NCBI GenBank assembly: GCA_030704615.1
Contig: CM060731.1
Location: 13,578,001-13,642,000, forward strand
From: Takakia lepidozioides
Lineage: Eukaryota > Streptophyta > Takakiopsida > Takakiales > Takakiaceae
Length of the DNA: 64,000 nucleotides
Reading direction: 5' to 3'
Made by a program: the position numbers and the translations under genes. Positions 10,320 through 20,451 of the stretch are shown one piece after another (position 1 is the stretch's first letter; every line of letters begins with the position of its first letter). The notes beneath the pieces are model-generated. The model saw only the letters and a list, made by a program, of their open reading frames with translations. It did not search any database and was not told where the DNA came from.

Positions 10320-11018
10320 TTGTCTATCCCCCCCTCATTGAGATCAGCTTCATTTCGTGGCATGAAGGCATATGGAAATCATTATCGAGTGGATGACACG
10401 GAGAGTCGTCTTCTTGTCTCTTTTGATTCCGGAGTTGCATCCGTCTTCCAGCAACAGAGCAGAAATAGTGTGCATGATAGAAATCCAGTCATGTCACCAT
10501 TAGAGTACGTTGGGGTCATCAAAGAGATCTTCAAATTGGATTATGGACGAGTGCACCCCATTGTATTTTGTTGTGCTTGGGTAAGGGCCAACCTCGTTGG
10601 ACAAAATGCTACAATGAAGCGGGATTCGTATGGTTTTCTACTTGCGAATTTTGGGAGGATGTTACCCGCCAACGATCAGCCGTTTATCTTTCCATCTCAA
10701 GTTGAACAGGTGTTCTTTTCGGACGAGTCCCCAAGTTCGGAGTGGAAGGTAGTCCTTCGGAAGGATCCAAGAGCAAAAAAGATTGTGGCGGACATAGATC
10801 AATGTGACATTGGAGAAAATGCAGATTTCGATGGCCTTCAGGCACCGTCTATCTTATCAGATCAGCCAATACCTAGGTCGTTAGATGGTGCCACGGCTCT
10901 AAATAAAGAAGACCTGGCTATGTTGGCTACCATTCAAGCGGCGTTTGTGCAACCAACCGCTATTCCAGTTGAGCAAAGTGATTCAGAGGGTGACGAATAT
11001 GTTTCAGATTTAGAATAA
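10320..11018 (+). CDS. TNP2-like transposase, C-terminal fragment (DUF4216-like)
   Basis: A 232-codon ORF with FRGMKAYGNHYRVDDTESRL, SFDSGVASVFQQQS, EYVGVIKEIFKLDYGRVHPI, VFCCAWVRANLVGQNATM and LANFGRMLPANDQPFIFPSQ, ending in an acidic tail (SDSEGDEYVSDLE). This matches the C-terminal region of plant CACTA transposase proteins. The preceding piece at 10,110-10,260 (KYATEKAQFTADREACAREW) probably belongs to the same protein but is interrupted by a stop. It is the best preserved part of the element. Confidence 0.75.
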   Translation: MSIPPSLRSASFRGMKAYGNHYRVDDTESRLLVSFDSGVASVFQQQSRNSVHDRNPVMSPLEYVGVIKEIFKLDYGRVHPIVFCCAWVRANLVGQNATMKRDSYGFLLANFGRMLPANDQPFIFPSQVEQVFFSDESPSSEWKVVLRKDPRAKKIVADIDQCDIGENADFDGLQAPSILSDQPIPRSLDGATALNKEDLAMLATIQAAFVQPTAIPVEQSDSEGDEYVSDLE

Positions 11019-11079
11019 AGTTTAATGTTGGAACCATTTGTTCAATAGCATCATGCCACAATGGTCTGGCCACTTGTCT

Positions 11080-11665
11080 GTTTTTCAAAGTCTATCACAG
11101 CTGCACAAACCACTTAAAATTTTTCATGTATCACCCAAAAAACTTGTGTGTAGGCAACCACTCATGAGCAACCACTAGAATAGTGGTTCCAATTACTGCA
11201 GTATCTTTCACCACCCACTCTCCACCACTGTCAAAGTGGTACAAATCAATGAGGTGTCTTTAATCACTCAAGATCAACGTGCACTATCCCCGTCCACGTG
11301 GAATATTATATTTATGAATTAAAATATATTTCCAAATCATAAATCACAAACAAAATTTGAAATATTACACGTGGAGTAGCAAGTGGTTTCAACCACTTCC
11401 CATCACTGAGGTGTCTATAACCACTCATAATGTACCACTGCACTCGTCCACGTGGGATATTATTTATTAATTAAAATGTATTACCAAATAAATAATAATA
11501 AATAATAATAAATAATAATAAATTATTACGCGTGGACTATTGAGTGGTTGAAACCACTTCCAACCATTGTCTGTGATGCCACCGTGGCATTTCATCGGGA
11601 TTAACCACTGGCAAGTGGTTATTAGCGGTTTATAGGGTGGAAAAAGACAGTAGTGGTTAAAGGGC
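11080..11665. repeat. CACTA right subterminal repeat region
   Basis: Many short copies of AAGTGGTT/AACCACTT and related CCACT motifs occur in both orientations, with two longer near-repeats: ATCACTCAAGATCAACGTGC and ATAACCACTCATAATGTACC each follow GAGGTGTCT, and CCACGTGGAATATTAT and CCACGTGGGATATTAT each follow. An (AATAAT)n tract lies at about 11,490-11,525. Subterminal repeats of this kind are transposase-binding regions in CACTA elements. Confidence 0.7.
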
Positions 11666-11695
11666 CAGTGGTTATTCCGCGTTTTTCCTCTAGTG
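11666..11695 (-). repeat. CACTA right terminal inverted repeat
   Basis: Read on the minus strand, the end begins CACTAGAGGAAAAACGCGG. The CACTA start followed by an A-rich run is the superfamily signature. ACT follows the end at 11,696-11,698 and is the expected 3-bp target-site duplication on this side; the partner on the left was not found. Confidence 0.75.
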
Positions 11696-12070
11696 ACTCA
11701 GTTGAGAGGGGATAATCAGAGTGCGGTCAAACTCATCCTCAATCCAGAGTTTCACAGGAGAATAAAACCTCGACGTTGAAAATCTCTGACCATATGATAC
11801 TGTATATCAACGTGCAAAATTGGCGGAATGCTATCACTGTGTTTTGTGGAACCACCCCCACCGCAACCCGGTGTGCGGGGCTCCACCTAGTGAGCGCCTC
11901 CGCCTCCTTGAGTGCCTTGGGCACTCAAGGGTGCTTCGGCCCTCATACCTATTGTTGCCATTGCCCCCACCACAGGGGCAGCCCCTCTTGTGTCCTGACC
12001 CCCTGCCCTCAAGGCAAAGGGCCGCGACATGAATTGTTCTTTGTGGAGATCTTGACAACTTGTAGAGTCG

Positions 12071-12625
12071 TCATGTCCGAAAGCCCATCACAACCACATT
12101 GCCCTCATGAGTCTCCATGAAACAGCTCCCGGATCTGAAAGTTACCTGATAACCTTGATCCTCCATCTTGCTGACTGATAGTAGTTTCTTCTGGAGTCCC
12201 TCAACATGTAGAACCTCCATGATGTTCTTGCAGACCCCACTCGGCAGCTTGAAGGGAATAGTACCCTTACCCTTGATCTGAAGAGCACTGTCATCACCAA
12301 GATACACCTTTCTGTCACCTGGAAGGTCTTCGTAGGTAGAAAACCATTTTTTGTGTGATGTCATGTGCTGAGAAGCACCAAAGTCGATGTACCAAGTATC
12401 ATCACTCGGAGCTGCAGACAAGGCAGTTGCAAACAACTCACTGTTGTCACTAGCACCCTCCACGTGATTGGCTTCAGGTGCAGATCTCTTGAGTTTGTCA
12501 GCCTTCTTATCAGCTTCCTTCTTTCGACATTCACTAGCATGGTGATTCGGTAGAAACACTTCCCCTTCTTCTTCTTCCCCTTCTCCTGGGTGGATGTACC
12601 AGAGGTAGAGACAGAGTGCTTGCAC
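12071..12625 (-). pseudogene. Copia gag-pol fragment: protease and GAG-pre-integrase start
   Basis: The minus strand contains DDTWYIDFGASQHMTSHKKW, the copia aspartic protease site. The family motif is DSGAS; here serine is replaced by phenylalanine (DFGAS), in the catalytic D-S/T-G triad. MEVLHVEGLQKKLLSVSKME and GYQVTFRSGSC follow, also typical of copia pol. After VVMGFRT a stop interrupts the frame, but RLYKLSRSPQ continues the expected pre-integrase sequence. Upstream residues include the polar linker HASECRKKEADKKADK, where the gag zinc knuckle would be. Confidence 0.78.
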
Positions 12626-13257
12626 TTGTGCCCTGTGTTGAGCGCAATATCTGACAGAATAACAACAACAAGACCCTTCTGAAGCGATTCCTCCTGGAGA
12701 AGCACTCCAACAACTAACTCCATGGACAGATCAGTAATAGGACGAGTTCCAAGGGATACCACAACAAACTCAAATGTTGGAGTCAAACTCACCATCGATG
12801 TCATGCATGTGTCTAACTCTGAAATCTCTGACCCTGTCGCTGCAATATGATCTAGTAAAGTTCGCATCTTGGCTATGTGAAAAGCAATGGAATCTCCCTC
12901 ACTCATCTTAAGAGTGAAAAATTATTGTCGCAACTGCAACAACGCATTTCCAAGGCTTGGGCTCATACATCCTGACTAGGAATTCCCAAGATTCACAAGA
13001 TATCTCATGCTTACTCAGTTGCCCAAACAAGGAATCACTCACATGCAAAGAAATAGTTGCAAGAGCTATCTGATCAAGAGATCCTCCCACTGATCTAATG
13101 CATCAACATCTAGTTTTGATGGTTTCTTATGTTTGCCAGACACAACCTTCCATGTGCCCTCTCTAACAAGAACCATTCGCATTTTGTCCTTCCAGATATG
13201 AAACACGTTTCCATCGAACTTTGCAATAGCATGATAACTAAGATGTTGAGAAGACAT
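12361..13257 (-). pseudogene. Copia gag-like fragment (UBN2-type), frame-shifted
   Basis: In three overlapping frames from 13,257 downward the minus strand reads KFDGNVFHIWKDKMRMVLVR and VDALDQWEDLL, then ALATISLHVSDSLFGQLSK, SWEFLVRMYEPK, and MSEGDSIAFHIAKMRTLLDH with ITDLSMELVVGVLLQEESLQ. These are successive parts of the gag polyprotein of copia elements. Frame changes near 13,070 and 12,910 break the ORF. Confidence 0.78.
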
Positions 13258-13496
13258 TTCAAATCTACACAGACCAAGCTAATCAAGTATAGTGATGTCC
13301 TACTTCTCTCAGACTCAAAGAGATATGGATACAAGTGTATAGAAATAAGAACTTCATAGTACCACCAAAGAAACAACTATACAACACAGATCTTTGCTCT
13401 AGCAAGTACTTTCTCTCTTGCTAATCAATCCCACTTCTAGAAATAAGAATGAAACTAGATCTCTCAATCCTGTAAAGAATTCTACAGAGAAACCCA

Positions 13497-13507
13497 CTCT
13501 GATACCA
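13497..13507 (-). promoter_or_regulatory. Copia primer-binding site (initiator tRNA-Met type)
   Basis: The minus strand reads TGGTATCAGAG directly next to the LTR end, followed by TGGG. This is the usual primer-binding site of plant copia elements, complementary to the 3' end of initiator methionine tRNA. Confidence 0.8.
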
Positions 13508-13839
13508 TGTCAAGAAAACACACACATACTTATGAAGATGCAGGGATGAAACAATACATGACTCTATTACAAAGGAGCTCTCCTCCCAACCATAGAGGTC
13601 TGCACAAAGACACAAAGATCGTTTGCCTCTCCCCTGAGCCTAATATATATACCTACTAGATGTCTCCCACCGAGAGATGTCTATTCCCTCAAGGCTTACC
13701 TAATAGCTATTCTAAGCCGGATCTATTCTAAGTATCTAGAATATCCAATAGCTATTCTAAGCCGTATCTTTTCTAGGTATCAAGAATATCTAACAGATGA
13801 TGAGTTGAACCCAAAAGTTCATCCATCCTAATTCTAACA
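13508..13839 (-). repeat. Copia 5' LTR (332 bp)
   Basis: Read on the minus strand it begins TGTTAGAATTAGGATGGATG and ends TTTTCTTGACA, so it has the TG...CA ends of an LTR, and the primer-binding site follows immediately. Near its U3 side a segment of about 45 bp is tandemly duplicated (AATAGCTATTCTAAGCCG at about 13,702 and 13,748). No second LTR is present, so age by LTR divergence cannot be estimated. Confidence 0.82.
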
Positions 13840-14030
13840 GTATAGACGAGTTTGCATCAACTCTGAGAACCGGGAGCGTGAAATCTCAGATGCAGCGACC
13901 ACATGACACGATGATAGATAATGGTGAGGATTCATCTGAGTTCCTTGCGGACGTGATTGCACGGGCAAAGATTGTAATGATGAAGGATTCATCGAAATTC
14001 CGTATAGACTGCGTGGGCTTTTTGATCAGG
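13840..14030. other. Short gene-free stretch beside the copia LTR
   Basis: ORFs on both strands are shadows of each other and show no motif. The five bases after the LTR (GTATA) would be the target duplication if the other LTR were still present. Confidence 0.35.
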
Positions 14031-14039
14031 CTGACATTG

Positions 14040-14250
14040 CAGCGGTTTCTCGCAATCCAGGATTTAGGGTTCAGCAATATGGCCTGGTCGATTTCATAAA
14101 TTGCTTAAGTTAGAATCCCCAAGACCTCCCTGCAGCTCCAACCCATTGTTTGATTTTAGCCATGTGATGGTCCACATTTGTTATCTGGAACATGATTTGA
14201 ATGGAGATGCTTTCCAAACTCGACAAGTCCGAAGCAGCCATTCTTTTAGT
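14040..14250 (+). repeat. Duplicated segment A, copy 1
   Basis: Shares long stretches with 20,452-20,640 in the same orientation, including GTTTCTCGCAATCCAG, CCTCCCTGCAGCTCCAACCC, ATTGTTTGATTTTAGCCA and AACATGATTTGAATGGAG. The match resumes at about 14,500-14,545 (TGACGGAGATGAAGC) after about 260 bp found only in this copy, so this copy carries an insertion rich in ATGGATGA phrases. Confidence 0.8.
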
Positions 14251-15176
14251 GGCGAATAATTGCCAGATTTCGACCTCAAAAAGTAAAATCGAATATTCTG
14301 TCGCAAATCCACTGTTTTCTCATGGATGAAATCGCCAAATTTCTCCAAATACAAAATAAATTATGGATGAATTCGCCAAATATGGATGATATAATGGATG
14401 ATGGCACATAGATGGATGAATTATAGTGGATGAACAGAATAAATGGCGGCAAAACTCTGTAGCCGCTCGTGCTGTTTTCCAAATTTCTTAAGAAAAACAG
14501 TGGTCCGAAGTCAATGAAGAAGAGGTCCATTGACGGAGATGAAGCATGTATGTATACGTGTCCGTGGATATGAAAAATTCAGACATTTCAATGGAGATTT
14601 GATTCCTTTTTTATACCTAAACATTTTGGGTCATCAGTTTTTTGTTTTCATTTTTCAAGCTCTTGCAGAATGTGGATGATATCCATGTAAGAGAACCCAA
14701 CTGATGTGGGCTGCCCTAAATTGACATCTACGACACAAGATCATACCCTCAAGACGCCGGGGAAAAAGTAGAGGCTGCCAGGAGAGACGGTAGCAGAGGT
14801 CCCTACTTTGTGTACCCGGGGAGTAGGAACTAGGAACATGTCAACCACACAAGCCCATCAGAGCTAAGATTGATATATATACAAATGTAAAATTAAATCA
14901 AGTTGATCAGATTTTTAACAGTTGTGGAAAGTCGAGCTGAAATTTGACTGCAGGATGGATATCGTTTGAAACAAGGTAATTATTAAAGTGAGAGATTGTA
15001 ATTGAAGAGTGTATCGATCACATCCGCAGTGCGCGTGCACACCAGAATCAAACAAAGCAAGAACTGCTGTACACTGAAGTATCCGGTTGGAGGTTTTCCG
15101 TGTCAGTCGGGCCATTTTATCTGAAGTGGGCATTTTCTCACATCATCAAAACATGCTGCACAGCCAACGAGCTTGC
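14251..15176. other. Gene-free stretch with ATGGATGA-rich insert
   Basis: Positions 14,340-14,445 hold repeated ATGGATGA/ATGGATGAATT phrases. The remainder is AT-rich with no ORF showing recognisable motifs. Confidence 0.4.
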
Positions 15177-15255
15177 ATGAGAAAGTCGTAAAAGGTGCGC
15201 AGCTTAAAGACAAATTAGAGAGAACAGACCATTCACTTAAACAATCTCAGACACA
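15177..15255 (+). repeat. Duplicated segment B, copy 1
   Basis: Shares GCAGCTTAAAGACAAATTAG and AGAGAAC plus flanking GAGAAAGT-GTAAAAGGT with 19,354-19,430 in the same orientation. No coding function is apparent. Confidence 0.75.
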
Positions 15256-16920
15256 GGTCGCAGACCCCTGAGCGTTACCATTCAGAGCTGCACTTTGTGC
15301 ACGCCGAAGTTTGAAAATTTCACAGTTTCGCTGGGTCTGGACAGCATTTGAAGTAAAATTGTATGAGGGGCTCGTAAGTAATGCATGTTAAGCTTGCATT
15401 CATAGAGACGCCCATATTTCCCCAAGCACGATGTGATCCATGATAGGAGCCATGATACACTACATACCCGATTGCTTTGCTTCTATATAATCCAAATACA
15501 GCTCAAAATGTTCGCTGATATTTTGCCATGGTTTGGATAGACAGTCATGGTACGCTAGTCCCGATTTCTCAGTAGGAAATGCTTCATCAAGAAGCTGACT
15601 CAGACGAGGGAATTTTGAGATCATGTCAGCCTAAGTCGACATTATCCATCATCGTGTCATATATATGTATTATCATAGTGGGTACATTGAGTCGTTTCTG
15701 CTCGCGTCTCTGCAGCTGGGAGCTGACGCTCCTGCATGTGGGTGCAGTAGGATTTCCGGAGTACTTCTGCAAACGCCGTTATGGTCTGGAGAAACGTATG
15801 TTCAATGTCTTGAACATTGCGTCGAATATGTTTACTCTTAAGTATTTATGGTCATTAGGAATAGCCCATAACAGAAACCTACTATCACTATACTGAAGAT
15901 TTAAGATGCCGATTATACTTTTCCCGGACCTGGAGATCAATCTTAGCGGCAGTAGTGAGGCGGTGATGTAAGACGTGGAAGAATAGAGAACCAAGTAGAT
16001 CGTTGCAGGGACACCATGAGCTGCTCCACTTTGTAGCACCATGGACATAGTCCATCCGAGACAGGGATGTAGATTCTCTTGAACCGTCCCATTGTCGGGA
16101 CAAGCATCAATTGGTATAAAGTGATGACATCTAAAGTGCCCATATGGAAGAACAAGACGATCAGATCGGAACCTGGTCAACGCTGCTCTCTGAGGGCTGC
16201 GACGCACGGAAGAGAGTATGTTTTTGGAGTGCGATACTATTGTTTTGATACGATTGAACTGAACGTCACGTCGACGCCTCAGCCCAGACCCACTCCGCGC
16301 TGCAACAATATGAGTAGCTGATCATCTTAGAGAACTGATCATCTTACAGATTCCTAACCCTGCTGGTGCCAGAAAGTATACAAGAGAGTACTCACTACTC
16401 ATAAGCTTTGCAACGGGAGCTACATAAACTGCGTGCAACTCCACAAAATGGTCATAGAGTAGTCATTGCTCATATCGCGGTATAGACTGCAATCTCAACT
16501 GTGAAGTGGGAGTCCACAGAAATTCAACAATTCGTGTCGAGCAGGAATGGTTGATTGGTTGTGCTTATTTGGTACTCTGCTATAGATCCCTCCTATTTAA
16601 TCAAGCACCTTCTCCAAATTACATTTCCCTTTGAAACCCAGTGCTTTGACAGGAAGGAGGCTAGGATATTCCAGAGTCGGAAAATTAGATTCACAAAGAA
16701 GCTCACAAAAAAGTCGAATCATAGCTACCATCTATCACTCAAACACTCCGGTATAATGATCCCCATAGCCTATTACCATGAGCCTTGACATACATTGACT
16801 ATATTTAAATTCTAACCAAAAAAAATTACTATCACCGAAAATCAAACCTTGTCTGCATTGGCCAGAGGGAATTCACCCACAATGGCAGCAACACAAATCC
16901 TTCCTCTTCAGCTTCCCGGA
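15256..16920. other. Gene-free stretch
   Basis: Minus-strand ORFs at 15,779-16,207 and 15,943-16,155 overlap in different frames and contain phrases such as GLCPWCYKVEQL, which could be an old exon, but I cannot assign a family or splice structure. No other gene is supported. Confidence 0.35.
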
Positions 16921-16928
16921 GTACCTGT

Positions 16929-17340
16929 CTGATACCAACTGGAAGCATATCAAAGGGAATTCGAAATCACGACTGCTCTTCCACAGATAGATCTATCTGC
17001 TCGCTCTCTCTGCTTCGAAGCTAGGCTCCCGTATCTCTCTCCCAACTCGTCTGCTTACCCTCTCATTTCTTTCTCATTCTCTCTGTTGCTGTTTCAGTTG
17101 CCTCGGCGCTAGTATTGATCTGCACTGTGCAGGTCGCTCAGGGTACACATCATCTACCTTCACGTTTGCGATCCTCTCTTTTGCCCTAGGCCTAGTTCAT
17201 CGTTCGGCGTTCGCTGGATTATCCTTCACGTCCCTCGTGAGCCTGTACCTCATGGCTGCCTTCGCGCATCAAGGGTTGTAACTTTTTCCCCTTCAATAAT
17301 TATGAATAAAGTTCTTAAGGGCTACCTCCCCTTTTTTTAA
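16929..17340 (-). mobile_element. Possible copia-type LTR remnant
   Basis: The minus strand carries TTGGTATCAGACAGG ending near 16,925, close to the copia primer-binding site consensus. TG follows two bases away on the plus strand at 16,940, where an LTR edge would lie. The region up to about 17,340 is pyrimidine-rich and ends with AATAAAGTTCTTAAGG and a T-run. No internal coding region or second LTR was seen, so this could also be an unrelated promoter-like sequence. Confidence 0.33.
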
Positions 17341-17362
17341 AGAAAAGACACCTGTTTACATA

Positions 17363-18490
17363 CTACGGATGGCATGCACCTATGCAGAACTTTCCTGTCG
17401 TCGCACTGTGCGAGTACACACCTAGCCCGAGTGGCCTCCTATCAAACAACCACGATTCTTTACGAAAATTAAACACCAATGTCATATCTGACTCGCCATA
17501 GGCCACAAAGACTAGGTGATCGCCGCACCCAAACACATCCCAGAGCCAATCGCCAATATAACTTGTGCGTAACTTATTCAAGACCTTGTCAGGAACTCTG
17601 GGAAGCTTCCTCCATTTTTGAGTGGACGGATTAGACTCCCACAAATCTGGTATCAAACGATGATAACATTGACAACGATGTGGGAGAACCGGGTAAACCG
17701 AACCAGCGTCAAATGGCCTCGACTCGAGACCACGAAGTGTTCAAATATCCACCAAGGGCCCTCTAAGTCACGGGGGAATAGTGTTGTGGTAAACTTGGCC
17801 CATACTGCAGTGTGGATGTCATAAGTAAAGAGTATCCCGTCCAGTGTCAAGGCATAAAACTTTCTACCACACCTCACAAGGCGCATCCTCAGAGAATCAG
17901 TAGGCGTGCCTTGCCTCTTCCACGAGTTGGAGACAGTCGTACACCACCAAAAACTCTTTCATAATCCATAAACACAATTTATAGTTTCCACTGCTGTTAT
18001 CCACAACTAACGTCTCGAAATCATATAAGTCGAAATTGCATCGGGCAGGCACCCTAGGCAATTGTCTCCAGCACTTCAAGATCGGATTGAACACGGTGTA
18101 GTAGGCACGCTCAATGTTATAATCATAGCCAGAAGTTGATTTGATACAAAATAGACCTTCATCTGCAGAAACTAATAAGTGATGTGGAGAGGTCACAGGA
18201 AAATGAGGTGCTAGGAAAGAGAGGTCCAGCGTGTGTGTCTGTCTCCTCAAATGATCAATAAACTTCATTACACGTAAAACCGGGTCCGTAGGCAAGAAAA
18301 AAATGAATAAAGGTTCCATTTGATCAAGACTCAGTTTGTTACGGAGATGCATAAAACCCGAGGTTGTGGACAAGGATTGCCACCGCTTGCACACCATCTG
18401 TAAGCGACACAGATCTGCACAAAGTAAGTATGTCAAAATTTTGTCCAACAAATCACACGGCAGCCTGCTCCATGGGCTCTCTTGTATCAT
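17363..18490 (-). pseudogene. F-box/kelch-type protein gene with two frame breaks
   Basis: The start at 18,490 gives an N-terminal F-box: SPWSRLPCDLLDKILTYLLC followed by DLCRLQMVCKRWQSLS (residues about 5-45). F-box proteins of this type are substrate adaptors of SCF ubiquitin ligases. The C-terminal part has the usual beta-propeller phrases YYTVFNPILKCWRQLPRVPA, TVSNSWKRQGTPTDS, FYALTLDGILFTYD, ESNPSTQKWRKLPRVPDK and WLFDRRPLGLGVYS. The three segments (18,490-17,897, 17,960-17,653 and 17,690-17,363) lie in different frames. The first break at about 17,940 fits loss of two bases (an AC) in a GACACTGTC context; the second is near 17,680. Without them the protein would be complete at about 375 residues. 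It is either a recent pseudogene or affected by assembly indels. Confidence 0.72.
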
Positions 18491-18751
18491 GGTTTAGCCG
18501 ATCTAGACAACCACCAGCCCTCTGGGTACTACTTAGTCCCATGGAGGCCTCAAAGTGAAAACTTGTGGAGGGATCAACCACAATTATAACTCCCTTTGGT
18601 GGCATCACATCAATTTAGTCCTGATTAAGATTTCTTTAATTGGATAAACACACTTTTGAAGACTTTTTGAATGACTAAAGTTATGCAAACACCAAACTTG
18701 GCTCTTCTTTTCTTATCTTGTAGCTAGCTGCGGCGATTGTTCTTTTGGCTC

Positions 18752-18786
18752 TCCTAATTCATGAGTGCACTCGTATGAATTAGTTG
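18752..18786. repeat. Short inverted repeat
   Basis: CTAATTCAT and ATGAATTAG flank a loop that is itself palindromic (GAGTGCACTC). It lies about 35 bp before a longer perfect hairpin. Confidence 0.6.
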
Positions 18787-18818
18787 CTGACGTGACCTTG
18801 AGCTCGTATTGGGCCTCC

Positions 18819-18876
18819 AGAGTATGTACAAAGTCAACGTTATGAGCACTCCTAACGTTGACTTTGTACATACTCT
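18819..18876. repeat. Perfect 24-bp hairpin with 10-nt loop
   Basis: Arm 1 at 18,819-18,842 and arm 2 at 18,853-18,876 are exact reverse complements over 24 bases (arm starts AGAGTATGTACAAAG and ends CAACGTTA). The loop is TGAGCACTCC. The next outward pair does not match. The arm length is compatible with a small-RNA hairpin or the core of a tiny inverted-repeat element; nothing else identifies it. Confidence 0.85.
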
Positions 18877-20451
18877 TAGAATTAGGTAGAGCTATAAGGT
18901 GTAAGGTCTCACTGAAAGTACCTCGTAGTTCATCAATTGTGGACACTAAATTGGGTTATGTTCAATTGATCAACTAGTAACAAAACTGGAAGATAACATA
19001 GTACTTGCGGATTCAGTAAGGGGCGTAAGTAGAGAGACAGACCCGACATGAGAATTTTCAATAGAATCTACGATCATGAATAGATTCTGGGTGCAACGCA
19101 GAATTTCGGTTCTAGATAGACATGTGATTTTGCTCAAGACATTGAAAGATGGTCCAGATATAAGAATATGTGCTATACACTATTATTTGCATGTACGTTG
19201 CATGTTTCGAACTTCGAAGTTCTGTTGACAGTCACACTCAAAAACTAAGTGTTATATCTAGAGTCACTGAAGATTTTGCAAATGCGTTAGAGAGGACTGC
19301 AACAAACTTGCAGATGAAGGACTCCACCTAACCCTGATCAGAGTGTGGTGGATTGTATGAGAAAGTGGTAAAAGGTCTGCAGCTTAAAGACAAATTAGAG
19401 AGAACCAACCTTTCACTATCTCAGACGCATGAATAGATGTTCAGTGTGTCCATGAATGTCTAGAACAAGGAAGCTCTCTGTGTTCTAGATTGAAGGCACT
19501 GCTTCATCGTCATTGTGGGCAAGAAATTCGGTGACTCGCTGGTGCGTGCAAATCCTGCAAAAGGCTGACGTCCTATTACCCTCCAGGATTATATTAGAAG
19601 TGAAAACATACATCCCAAATTAAGATCAGGTCTGCATGTGAGGGCTGAATCTGCTCCTCGAAAATCCAACTTTATTCGTCATGATTGTCTTGCGTAAGTT
19701 CCACAACTTAGAGGTGTTCCGAGGAATCTAAACTGTGCTACTCTTGAAAAGCTATGTTATCTTACCTGGCAGGCATGTTCCTGCTTCTGACTTGGACCTG
19801 GTTCTATGCTCGTTCTATGTTATGGAAAGTGTTGTACACCTAACTTACCCGAACGCAGCTTCGACGCTGAAACTAAACTGCATATAGGTAAGCTGTCGCT
19901 AAGCTGGCTGTTTGTATGAGAATATGTAATAGCGACACCCCATGTACTCATCTCTACGCCAAAGAAATCCTGCAGTCAGTAGTTAACAAAAAAGCCGATT
20001 GACTCATGTGGGCAGAGGTGACCCAAGTCGGAACTCATTCGGAACTGCAGATTGTAAGACGATATCATGTGACCATCCCATTTCCTGTGTACCCAATCCA
20101 TAACATATGAGCATCCTTTCTTGACTCCTCAATAGGAAGATAAAGATTGACTACTAAGAGGGAACTAGAAACTGCCTGAGGAAGTGGAAAGAGAGAGGGT
20201 CACATAGAATGAGAGAACGAAGAGAGGTAGCTTTGCAGGTCGAAGAGTTCAAGTTGCAAGAGGCGACCAATTGCAATTTGAATTTAAACCTGGACAAACC
20301 TGACCTTGCCGTTCGCCTAACGGTCATCTGCCCTCAGCAGCCCGAGAAAACAAATTTTCTTCGGGCTGGTGATGTTGTTCATCTGCCCTATCTGCCCCCT
20401 CGTTTGAACCTCTCCGCACTCTCCGCACTGGCAACGTTTGGAAGGCATTGC
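18877..20451. other. Gene-free stretch containing segment B copy 2
   Basis: No supported coding region up to about 20,200. A 140-codon plus-strand ORF from 20,209 spans duplicated segment A and shows no motif, so I do not call it. The match to segment B lies at 19,354-19,430. Confidence 0.4.
19354..19430 (+). repeat. Duplicated segment B, copy 2
   Basis: Matches 15,177-15,255 (GCAGCTTAAAGACAAATTAG shared). It precedes segment A copy 2 by about 1 kb, whereas copy 1 of B follows copy 1 of A by about 1 kb. Confidence 0.75.

Larger units (their letters stand above)
8000..11695 (+). mobile_element. Defective CACTA (En/Spm-type) transposon, right end intact
   Basis: Plus-strand coding blocks match the TNP2-type transposase gene of CACTA elements: the N-terminal block, the LDPMHCEKN block, the block before and including MYPMERYMKDLKGYVRN, and the C-terminal block with GVASVFQQQS. 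The right terminus ends in CTAGTG at 11,690-11,695, the inverse of the CACTAG terminus of the superfamily, and the preceding 600 bp carry repeated AAGTGGTT/AACCACTT subterminal motifs, as expected. The transposase core between 8,700 and 8,937 is missing, and the blocks need frame changes or introns to join. The left end is unresolved: no matching CACTAGAGG terminus was seen, so the start given is only the approximate left limit of coding similarity. The element is non-autonomous today. Confidence 0.83.
11740..13839 (-). mobile_element. Truncated Ty1/copia retrotransposon (one LTR, gag, start of pol)
   Basis: Read on the minus strand the order is LTR (13,839-13,508), primer-binding site, gag-like ORF and start of pol with the aspartic protease. 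Integrase, reverse transcriptase and the second LTR are absent: coding similarity fades near 11,830, about 140 bp from the CACTA right end at 11,695. The truncation may therefore be linked to the CACTA insertion or to a deletion at that junction. Frame changes and a protease change show the element is dead. Confidence 0.83.

Noticed and set aside
11493-11530. AATAAT-rich run as a possible CRISPR-like or regulatory array
   Set aside because: It is a simple microsatellite within the CACTA subterminal region; there is nothing prokaryotic in this window.
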